NCBI GenBank assembly: GCA_013398955.1
Contig: VWPU01018811.1
Location: 124,001-188,000, forward strand
From: Callaeas wilsoni
Lineage: Eukaryota > Chordata > Aves > Passeriformes > Callaeidae
DNA length: 64,000 nt
Direction: 5' to 3'
Part shown: piece after piece, positions 27,501-36,280 of the stretch
How positions within the stretch are numbered: the first letter of the stretch is position 1
Layout of the letters: every line of letters starts with the position of its first letter
Made by a program: the position numbers and the translations under genes
The notes under the pieces: generated by a model
What the model saw: only the letters and a program-made list of their open reading frames with translations
What the model was told of the DNA's origin: nothing
Database searches by the model: none

Positions 27501-27623
27501 TAGGTAATTCCCTAGGTCCCTTTCAGTTTTGCCCAGCCTTGAAGGTAGGCTAGTTCATGCCACTCATTCTCACGCTGGCAGTGACTGCGTACAGTCAGAG
27601 TGCAATCGCTACTTCTTCTCAGT
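24540..27623 (-). other. GREM1: GREM1 3'UTR (about 3.1 kb)
   Basis: This runs from the GREM1 stop codon to a well-formed poly(A) site on the - strand. The long 3'UTR fits mammalian GREM1, whose mRNA has a 3'UTR of around 3 kb. It includes a (UG)7-type run (plus-strand AC repeat at 27441-27454) close after the stop. A possible proximal ATTAAA lies at 26829-26834, so a shorter isoform could exist. A 154-codon open frame on the sense strand (25343-25807) lies inside it and is probably chance. Confidence 0.6.
24557..24566 (-). terminator. GREM1: GREM1 poly(A) signal (tandem AATAAATAAA)
   Basis: On the - strand two overlapping AATAAA hexamers occur (24557-24562 and 24561-24566). About 25 nt downstream begins a long U/G-rich stretch (plus-strand A/C-rich 24480-24530), a strong downstream element. 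Cleavage is expected at about 24535-24548. Confidence 0.65.
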
Positions 27624-28178
27624 TTAGTCCAAGTCAATAGATATACACCGGCACTCCTTAACTCGCGTGATTCTCTTCTTCTTTCTTGGGGGCTGAAGCT
27701 CGGGGCAATTGAGTGTAACAGTCATGGTGGTGAATTTCTTGGGCTTGCAGAAGGAACAAGACTGGAAGGAGCCTTCTTCTTTACGGACATGCCTGGGGAT
27801 GTAGAAGGAATTGCACTGGCCATAGCAGAACCTGTTGATAATGGTACGACTGTTGCAGCCTTCTTCGTGGATAGTTTGTTTGAGGGGTTGGGTTTTACAC
27901 CAATCCCGCTTTAGGTACTTGCGCTCGGTGATGTGCAACGCCTCCTGACTAGACTCCAGCACCTCTTCGGCAGGCATCGAGGTGCCTTTTCCTCGCTCTC
28001 GATGCCTGGAGCCTGACTGCTGCTGTGTCTGTATTTGCTCTGAATCATTGGGCTGATCCTTGACAGGAGGAGGGATAGCGCCTTGAGATCCACGATTCCT
28101 CTTTCTCCCTTCGGCTGCTGGTAGCAGAAATCCCATCAGAAGAAACAAGGCACCGATGGCATACAGCGTGCGGACCAT
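27624..28178 (-). CDS. GREM1: Gremlin-1, secreted BMP antagonist of the DAN family
   Basis: Complete 184-residue protein in one exon. Residues 1-24 form a signal peptide (hydrophobic ALFLLMGFLLPAA), followed by a basic, low-complexity linker with an N-glycosylation sequon at Asn44-Asp-Ser. The cystine-knot (CTCK/DAN) domain spans about 94-184, with nine cysteines at 94, 108, 118, 122, 141, 144, 158, 176 and 178. Basic clusters (KPKKF about 145-149, RKKKR about 165-169) are probable heparin-binding sites. By family knowledge it binds BMP2, BMP4 and BMP7 outside the cell and blocks receptor binding, acting in limb, kidney, lung and gut patterning. The ATG sits in a strong context (A at -3, G at +4), one base after the acceptor (cttccttcatacag|G). 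Length equals mammalian GREM1, and the N-terminus resembles the chicken form. No breaks or missing cysteines. Confidence 0.99.
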   Translation of the reverse strand: MVRTLYAIGALFLLMGFLLPAAEGRKRNRGSQGAIPPPVKDQPNDSEQIQTQQQSGSRHRERGKGTSMPAEEVLESSQEALHITERKYLKRDWCKTQPLKQTIHEEGCNSRTIINRFCYGQCNSFYIPRHVRKEEGSFQSCSFCKPKKFTTMTVTLNCPELQPPRKKKRITRVKECRCISIDLD

Positions 28179-28851
28179 CCTGTATGAAGGAAGTTGAGGA
28201 AATAAAGCACAGTTGTGTATTTCAGATATCAACAGAAGCCAGGTATGCAGCAAATTTTCAGTTCCATAAAAGAAATGTGTGCACACACACTTACAAAAAA
28301 TAAGCATTCAAGCCTGTACCAGCTGGAAAGCTGTTTCCAAATTACCAAGTGATAAAAGCTTTCAAACAGAGTGATTGAAAGTAAGTCCAAACAGAATTTT
28401 GTTTGTGTCCTCCATCTTTTCCCAAATCTTTTCTCCATTTGCATTACCCTAGTTCTCATTCCCTTCTTATAGCTCACTGACATAGAGGAAGATTGCTCCT
28501 GACTTACAATGGTGAAAGAACAAATTTTACATTACACAAGGATTCATTTCTATGACACAGCTATCTACAATACCAGAGGGCTAAAGTCTGTCTCAGCAGA
28601 CGCAGTCTAGATTTGTGTTCACTAATCAGACTCAGAAACTTTATACAGCTCCTTGTATAATGTACATCCAGTATGTAATGTATATGCTGTATACACCTGT
28701 TGCCTGTTTTACAGCTTCCCAACCTCTGTCACACTGCGCTTCTAAAGGGGTCCGATGCATCTGAGTGCAATGATGCTTAAGCTGAGAGATGTGCAACAAG
28801 TCAAGCAACGAACTTAAGAGAATATTTAGGTACAGGTTAAAAGAGATGCTG

Positions 28852-28890
28852 TGTCTTCTCACACATTTAAACTATGTCTTCTCACACATT
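28852..28890. repeat. 16-bp direct repeat, 23-bp period
   Basis: TGTCTTCTCACACATT occurs twice, at 28852-28867 and 28875-28890, separated by seven bases. Small local duplication inside GREM1 intron 1. Confidence 0.9.
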
Positions 28891-31800
28891 ACTCTGAATC
28901 TTTGATAGAAGTAATACAGATGCAATCACAGTGCTAAGAATTTTTCAGATCCCTAAATATTATTCATTTTACACAGAATGATGTCATTGGAGGACAGCAG
29001 AATTTTGTATATAACATTAAATATCGTAGAGTTTGTGCATACAAAAAAAGATCACTTCAGGAAGTGCAATTAAGTGGAGATAATTAGGTCCTTCAAAACT
29101 GAATGGCTGCTCCAAATCTAATTATTGCATAGGAACAGCCTTACTTTCCTCCCTTATTCCACCAGTTCTGCTGCTCCCCAAATCACTGAGTTCTTGAGGC
29201 TGTTCAGTCAGCTCAAAACACCAACCAGCACAGAAGAAACTCATCAGCGTCACGCTTCCCCCTTCCACAAGCACGATGGTCTTCGAGTTGTTCTGAAAGG
29301 AGCTATGTGGTAGCAAGACACACATGACGGAATAAGCCTCTGAGGAACCCTCCCCATGGGAGCTTAGAAGAAGGCACCAGAAATGAGCAACTCCTTGCAA
29401 AAAAACCCTGTAAAACACTAGGATTGTGAAGAGGCACAGGCATTAAAAAGAGAAAGGACTGTGAAAAAAAAACCGCTGAGGAAGTCATTGTTTTCTACCT
29501 GCTTAGAGTGCTGCAGTTGTATCCCTTATTTGACTTGCTTTATCAGTATGGAAATAAAACGGTATTTGAATGGAAGAGTCCTGCTGGTGTTAGTACCCGA
29601 GAAACATGTGAAACCAAGGGCACTGTCCTGGACGGCTTTATCCGCTCTGCCTGAGACCACACAACTAGGCAGGAAAGCAGCCAAATGCCAATGCTGTGAG
29701 GGCCACCTAGAGACTCAGCAGAGACTCAGGGTAAGCACCACTTGCTATAAAAGATAACTGCTAATTTCTCAGTTATTAGGTCTTTCCAGTCACAAGGAGA
29801 AAATAAATGTTATGCTGCTCAAACAACCTTTCTCATCAAATGGATTGGGAGAGAAATTCCTGAAGTAGAAAAGTGTCATAGGCGGTTCCACTACATTCAA
29901 GGAGTTGCTTGTGGATCTAATATTTTTAGTGCTCGTCAGCAGATTGTTGGAACACCTAGAGTTCCTGATATATCATAGACATAAGCATTCATCTCAATAA
30001 TTTATGTCTGTGTACCAGAATGTCCTATGTTTGACAGATGCTTTATGCTTCAAGGAAGGGGTGTAAGAACGACACTACTGCTGACTCCAACAGACAATTT
30101 GGAAAGGCTGCTTTTAGTATCCAAATGAAATAGGGTATGGAACACTCAATTTTAATAATCTTAAGGCTTTGACATAGGAAAAAAATAAGTTGGGAATTCC
30201 AATTAAAGAATAATGCAGCATAACTTCAAGTGTCAGCCTAGACTTCACATTTGCTCATTTTTCCTCATCTCTATTACAACCTGAATGTTATTTAAACATG
30301 CTTCATTTTAATTTTGTCTTAAAAATAAGTTTTAAAAGAATTATAAACTATTGCTTATTCCCTCAAGAGATCAGAATCATTTCTTCCAAAACTATTCCTA
30401 TTTCTCTGGCAACTGTCTAGTCACCAGTATTTTAATATGCACCTTATTTACTCAACATGGTGCCAGAGTCTTAAAAAAACAAAAATAAAAGTAATTGCAT
30501 GAAGTTGAAAATAAATTGCCAGGCTGTAAGCGGTGCCAGAAAACTTCAGGTGTTTATTTTATTTAGTGTCCCACAACTTGGATGAGGTTCCACCGACATG
30601 CATATTCCTGGACTACTTTTATTTTTAAAACTGATTACCTCTACATTGTTTTCTTTCTTTGTTTTCCCCTATAGAGGTGCAGTTGATGACACAACAAGGT
30701 CTAGTCCTGTGAAAACGAGGTGTACTTTAGGATGGGAATTTGGGGGCAATTTCATAGTAATATTTACTATTGTAAGGTCTGTGTCCCAGATTCATGCAAC
30801 TTTATTAAGCACATGCTTATCCCTAAGGAAATGCAAGCATGTGTTTCAATGTAATCCTAAACTGGGAGGAAGGTAATTTTTCACTGGGTTGGTTTCCAGC
30901 CCTAAAGGTGGAAGCTGCATTGCATGCTCATAAAAAAAACTGTAACTCAAATGAAAATTAGCCACTCAGCAGAAACATTTGTTATGGTCACTTCCAAAAC
31001 ACACATCTAAAGGTAAAAGTAATCAAATCATTTAGGGATAAATGCAGGTTAAATACAGACGGGGCTGTGTGAACAAGGGGCTGTGTGTCAAGACCCCCAT
31101 AGCAGCTAAGCAGGATCTTTCTAAAATAATAATTGATTAACCATTTATTTTAAAATTAAGATTTTATTTTTTTAAATGCAAAATACAAAGGAAAACGAGG
31201 TGGTATGCCTCAGGAAGGAATGCAGCCAAAATGCAGTATGGGCACCCTGCAGCACCTCTGGTCCCAGGGCAATCAATGCATTTGCTTATGAGAGAAGATT
31301 ACACCTTTGCTTACATAGGAAGTGAAGTGGTTCATCTGTCTCTATTGTGAATGTTTCCTTAACAGGGTTTTTTATTACTGAAAGAAGTAGAACACAGAAG
31401 AGGACAGTAGAAGTAACTAAAATCAGTGTTACCATACCCAAAGTTTTAGTGAAGAGAAATCTCTCCTGAAGTAGATGCTTTTTCTCCTCATTACAGTCAT
31501 AATTCTGCAGAAGTAATAGCTCTGGAGCTGTGAGAATCAGGCTGTAAAAGCTTATATTCCACACTTCTGCAATATTTTCATTACTTGATACTAACTGGCT
31601 GTTACACTGGCATAACCAGAAATCCTTTTGAGAATTCATTTGAGAATCCTTTGAACAAACAGATGACCATAACCAAAATGATCAATTCCCTCTTATTTCA
31701 TTCAGATCCAGAGAGATACGATAGAATTAATATTTTTTTAAAGAAACACAATACTCCAAAATTCTATTCTTTCCATATTTCACTGCTGAGTTCCACTTTT

Positions 31801-33439
31801 CATCATCTGTAAGCTCTTAGTCCTAAAGCCAAAAGAAGTTTTATTGCTGACTTCAAACAGGAGCAGAATTGGGCCCTAACATTCATATCACTTCACATGT
31901 GGTTTATCTAGAGCCTGAGATCTCATCATTTAAAACAGATTAAGAAATTTGTGGATTAATACTAGCAACTATTGAGAGAGAAATGTAAATGCTTTCAGGT
32001 TTACTATTTCATACAATTAAGCTGTAAGTTTTTCATTTATACATTTTCTGCTATGAATTAAGGATCTCCATGTCAGTTCATAGACACAATTTCCCTATGA
32101 ATTCACAGGCAGATTCAGAAAGTTACTAGGGACATTTTTAGCACAAGGCAACTTGTTTAAAAGATGTAGGTGGAAACCTGGTTGAAATATACAGCAAAAT
32201 TGTCACAGATCTTAACAGGCTTGTAACTTCATCTGTAAACCACTTTTACTAGGAATACATTATGATGAGCCATGGACTCCTGTGCTTCATAGAAAACATG
32301 AAAAATAATCTGATGTAGAACTAAAAAAAAAAATAAAAACCCACAATTATTTGGTGGACTTCAAATACAAGCCAAAGAAAGACCCAAAACACAATCCCTT
32401 TCACTACTGCAAAAATAGAAGTGGTTTATGTCCCGAAGGATCTGAATAATTTTATGCCTCGCGTATTGCATCTGAATTACAGAAACACTCTTATGTAATG
32501 TTTTCATAGTTCATAGATCTGTATTTTTAAATATTAAAAAAAGGCATGGTAATGGCAGTTCCCAGAGAACTGTGGGTTTTTTTCTGAAATCAAGACAGCA
32601 AAACTACCATCTGTGTTTCGTAGAATTTGGATACATTTACATTTCAGAAAATTTCTTCTTGAGAGTCACAGAGATGGGGGGTTCTGAGACATATAATGAG
32701 TGTAGGCGGCAATTTTAAAGCAAACAAACCCTTGAAACCTTAAGAATTTCCCGTGTAAGAAAGTATTTTTCTGCAGGACATCCTGTGGGACTCCAGGGAA
32801 GCTGATCATGGTGGGCATGGCTGGTATCAAACCCGAGTCTGCCTTGCCTGAAGACGCTCACGCAGCCTGACAGCTCCCGGCTTCCCAGCGCCAAACTCCC
32901 TTCAGACACATCTCCTCACGGAGCCCTAAAACAACCGGAAAAGCTTCGGTCCTCTCTCTGCACTGTCGTGCGTGCTGAAAACGAGAGAGTCTTCAGCAGA
33001 AGCTACGCATTTCTGGGTAGCATTGCCGAGAGGGGGGAAAAAAAAAAAAAAAAAGCTTTATAGCAGAGAGCTACGGTCATGGGTGCCTTTCATCACTTAC
33101 ACAAGACTCAGCGCACACTGGTTGGTTGTTCCCGGGCTTGCTGGGCTCAGAGAGGAGCGGGGCAGGAGCAAGGCGCTTCTCCGGCTCACGGGTCACCGGG
33201 CTGGACTCAGAGACAGCTGAGGTGGGGGTCACTGGCACTGCACCCAAATGTCAACCGCTCAGAAAACGCGTGACTAAACCCCGCGTCCTCTCAGCAGCAG
33301 GGAGAGCCAAAAGCACGATGCTGCCTCACAGCCCCCATCTATGCAAAAGGAGGTTTCCCCAGCGCTGTTATCTCAGCCTTGATGACCGAAACGGGCTTCG
33401 CTTGCCATTCTTTCACCGAGAGGAGCCACGAGTGGGACA

Positions 33440-34960
33440 TTAGGAGCGAGGCCACAGCTGATGGCCGGGGAGGGACGGTGCGGCTCGGCACAGCGGGCCG
33501 GGGGCCGCGCAGCTTCCCAGCCCCGCACAGCCGCCGGGCAGCGCGAGGTTATCGCCGAGCGCAGCCTGCCTGCGCCGCGGGTATCGCCGGCGGCCGTCAG
33601 GGCGGAGAGGCCGCAGGCTTGGTTTTGCTTGGCATGGCCGGGAGCGACTCGGCCCGGCTTTCCGAGGGCGCCGGCGCTCCTCGCGGTGGCTGGCGACACC
33701 GACCGGCTCTTCCCACGGGGCACGGCCGCCGTCTGGGTTAACCCAACGGAGGACGAAGTCGCTGAAGGGACTGCCAAGCCCCCGAGAGATCGTATTGAAA
33801 CGGACGGGGCGAGCAAGCAGGCATCCTCCAGGAGGGAAAAGCCCCGCGCCAAGTTGCGCCGCTGGCCGCGGGCCGGGAAGAGCGCGGCAGGTCCGCGCCC
33901 GCGGAGCCGCACGGGCCGGCGCGCTGCCGGGAGGTCACTGCGGCCGGGCGGTCACTGCGGCCGGGCCGAGGGGGCTGTCAGCGCGGCTAAGGGGAGCGGC
34001 GGCCGACGGGCGCACGGAGCCGTCGGCTCCACAAAACTCGCGCGGCTCCGAGTCAGGTGGGAGGGCTGGGCGGACAGGCCGAGCGCAGCGGTGGAGCCGC
34101 GTCCCGTCCAGTCCGGTCCCGCGGTAAGGGACGCGCGCCGCTGCCCACGGGCGCGCTGCCGGTGCGGAGCCTCCGCTCCGCGGCACCCGATCCCGCTGGC
34201 ACAAGCCGAGTCTCCCGGGCGGCACGCGCACCGCCCCTGGAGCTCCTGAGGTACCAGGAGCACGCTCCTCTGAGGAGCGGTGGTTTACAAAGGCGGGCCA
34301 GGACAGAGCCGGGGCTGAGCGGCCTCGTAGAGCGCAGCTCGCCGAGACGGGACGAGATGGGATGAGATGGGATGGGATGGGATGGGGCTGGCACCTGGGG
34401 ATCTGCCCCCGCCCCGCTCCGTGGAGAGGCCGGGCCGGGATTTTTCCGTGTCTCGGGTGGGCGCTGAATCCAATTTGTCGGGAGTGATGCTGTAGGCGGA
34501 GATGAGAGGCAGAGCTAACGGGGCTTTTGCAGTCCCCGTACTTGTGAGGGGAAAGAGATGTAACGGCGCCCTGATCCCCAGCACTGCGGCGAAAAGGTCG
34601 GCGCGCGTCACTCCCGCTGACAGGAGGGACGGGAGTCACTCCCTGCAAAACCGAGACGCCCTGAGGTTTTGCTAGACACCGGTGAACGGCTCTTTCCCTT
34701 GCCCCTCCCTGAAGGTAGGATAGAGAGTTTAACATTTTGCCTCCCATAGAGACCGGCCGAGCTCCGCAGCTGCCGGACCCGTCTGCGCCCCCGCCGTGAG
34801 TGTGCGCCCAGCGCGGCGCGTCCCAGCGCGTCCCGGCTCACCTGCGCGGCGGCGGCTCCTCGGTGCGGCTCGGCTCGGCGGCTCCTCGGCGTGGCCTGGG
34901 GCTCTGCGGGGCTCTGCCCAGTGGGTCACTCGGTGGAGCGGGTGGCGCGGCAGCCCAAAG
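33440..34960. promoter_or_regulatory. GREM1: CpG island A (GREM1 exon 1 and proximal intron)
   Basis: About 1.5 kb of very GC-rich, CpG-dense sequence, in sharp contrast to the AT-rich surroundings. It covers the probable GREM1 exon 1 and the start of intron 1. Many long open frames on both strands cross it, as expected where stop codons are rare; none has recognisable protein content. Vertebrate GREM1 promoters are CpG-island promoters, so this is the expected regulatory core. Confidence 0.85.
34348..34388 (+). repeat. Imperfect GGGAT pentamer repeat with G-quadruplex motif
   Basis: A run of GGGAT/GAGAT/GGGAC pentamers. The last part (34369-34387) has four runs of three or more G with two-base AT loops, fitting the G3N1-7 quadruplex pattern on the + strand, which is the template strand of GREM1 transcription. 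Confidence 0.85.
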
Positions 34961-35008
34961 CTGCCCGGGAGTCCATAGAGAGAGAGAGAGTCGGTTCCTG
35001 CCTACAAA
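34842..35008 (-). other. GREM1: GREM1 exon 1 (non-coding; 5' end approximate)
   Basis: Inferred first exon. The 3' boundary is a consensus donor (GCGCAG|gtgagc) at 34842/34841. The 5' end is placed about 30 nt downstream of the TATA-like motif at 35034-35041. The main-ORF ATG is the second codon-start in exon 2, so this exon is 5'UTR, as in mammalian GREM1. It contains a (CT)7 run at 34977-34990 and a short uORF. The GREM1 frame is also open through its full length. Confidence 0.65.
34926..34976 (-). other. uORF in GREM1 exon 1 (16 codons)
   Basis: The first ATG downstream of the inferred transcription start opens a 16-codon frame (MDSRAALGCRATRSTE) ending in TGA. It is out of frame with GREM1 and its start context is moderate (T at -3, G at +4). 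It could lower translation of the main frame. Coding status is unproven. Confidence 0.5.
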
Positions 35009-35033
35009 TTGCAGCAGCGCCGAGCTGTCTCCC

Positions 35034-35041
35034 ATTTAAAT
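35034..35041 (-). promoter_or_regulatory. GREM1: TATA-like core promoter element of GREM1
   Basis: The palindromic ATTTAAAT, followed by GGGAGAC on the - strand, sits between the two CpG-rich blocks about 195 nt upstream of the exon 1 donor. It is the only A/T-rich TATA-like motif at the right distance. A similar ATTTAAA-GGGAGAC arrangement exists, as far as I recall, at the human GREM1 promoter. Confidence 0.55.
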
Positions 35042-35319
35042 GTCTGCCAGCTGAGATCTGCTCTCCAAGCCCCTCCAGATCATTGGACAAGCGTCTCCAA
35101 AGCCCGTGTTATCCGCCCCTTTTAACACTTCCATAAACTTCCACCAGGGAAAGCTTTCAGTCATGCAGATAAACACTCGACTACTTTCCTGTCTTCAGAG
35201 AATCGGTGCTAAAGGTCACCACCCCAAGGAATTGTTCCTGGAATGCACAGAAAATTCACATTTTCCATCCCCATTAAAGTATGACAGTTAAGAAGAATTA
35301 AATCTTACCCCCTCCCACC

Positions 35320-36280
35320 GCCTCCGCCGCCTTTCCGTGCACGCTGGGCGCTTCCCTGCCCATGAGCCGGCCCGGCAAGTGGGCCCGCTGCGGGGAGCCC
35401 CTGACCGGCCTGCCTCGGCCGGGAGGGAGGCAGCCACCTTTGCGGCCCTCCCTCTGACAATTTGGCTTTTTGAGGTTCTGCAGTGTGCCGGGAGTTTCGC
35501 AGCTTTGGAAAACAAACCTCTGTAGTAATGTCTGTGTGCAGAGGGCGTCAAACCGTGGTTCCCGATCCGCAGCCCCGCGCTAACGGCTCTGTATCACTGA
35601 GGGTTTGTTTTGGGGGGGCGGCGGGATTGTCTTTTTCTTTTTTTTTTTTTTTTTTCCCCGCAAGAGGCGAGACACGCCGAGTGTCCCATCAGTGTGTCTC
35701 TCTGGGGGTGGAGGGTCCTCAAGCCTCCCGCGAGGGGCAGGGACGGCGAAGGAGCGGCGCGTATCGGCGAGGCTGAGCCGCCCGGCAGTCGGGGCGGCCG
35801 CGGGGCAGCGTAACGCGGAGCAGGACCGCGCCGAACCAGCCCCCACGGGGTCCCAGGGGTCGCTCGAAAATAGGCAGAAACCGGCAGGGGCTGAGCGTTT
35901 TGCGGACCCAGCCCTTCCCGGCGGTAGCCGGGAACATCTCTTTGCGCTGCAGCTGCCCGAAGCGTACCCCGAATCTGCAGACAGCGTCGGGCTGGGGGCG
36001 TCGAGGGGCAGAGCCCTGGAGGGTGGAGGGACCCGACAGCTCCGCAGTGAAGCCTGCGCTTCCTCCAGTGCTAGCCGGCTGCCCCGTACTCCGAGCGCTC
36101 CAGCGCCGGGGCTCGGCGGTGCTAGCCACAATCGTTACGAGCGGAGCAGCCTCTGAACCACGAGCTGACTTCTGGGCTTGCTAGTTTAACGGAGACGTTT
36201 GTCAGCTGCCGCTTCCAGCTGCGGGCATCACGCGGCAGAAAGCAAAGCCGAGGAAAGCTCTGTCAGGGCCACGAGCGCTG
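35320..36280. promoter_or_regulatory. CpG island B (upstream of GREM1)
   Basis: A second CpG-dense block of about 0.95 kb, separated from island A by about 280 bp of less GC-rich sequence (35040-35310). It lies upstream of GREM1 and may be the distal promoter, an alternative start, or the promoter of a divergent non-coding RNA on the + strand. Open frames of up to 183 codons occur on both strands and appear compositional. A G7 run (35612-35618) and a T18 run (35638-35655) interrupt it. Confidence 0.7.

Larger units (their letters stand above)
28180..34841 (-). other. GREM1: GREM1 intron 1
   Basis: The 6.66-kb intron lies between the non-coding exon 1 (donor GCGCAG|gtgagc at 34841) and the coding exon (acceptor ending at 28180). 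The promoter-proximal 1.4 kb (33.4-34.84 kb) is CpG-rich; the rest is AT-rich. It contains an A17 run (33038-33054), a 16-bp direct repeat (28852-28867 and 28875-28890) and a 117-codon sense-strand open frame at 31286-31639 with one hydrophobic segment. I see no further exon with confidence. Confidence 0.75.

Noticed and set aside
33461..34747. Long open frames on both strands in CpG island A (262 codons +, 270 codons -)
   Set aside because: They overlap each other, have Arg/Ala/Gly/Pro-rich low-complexity content, and arise where GC-rich sequence lacks stop codons. No domain is visible.
35580..36156. 183-codon open frames on both strands in CpG island B
   Set aside because: Mirror-image frames with homopolymer Phe or Lys tracts from the T18 run; compositional artefacts.
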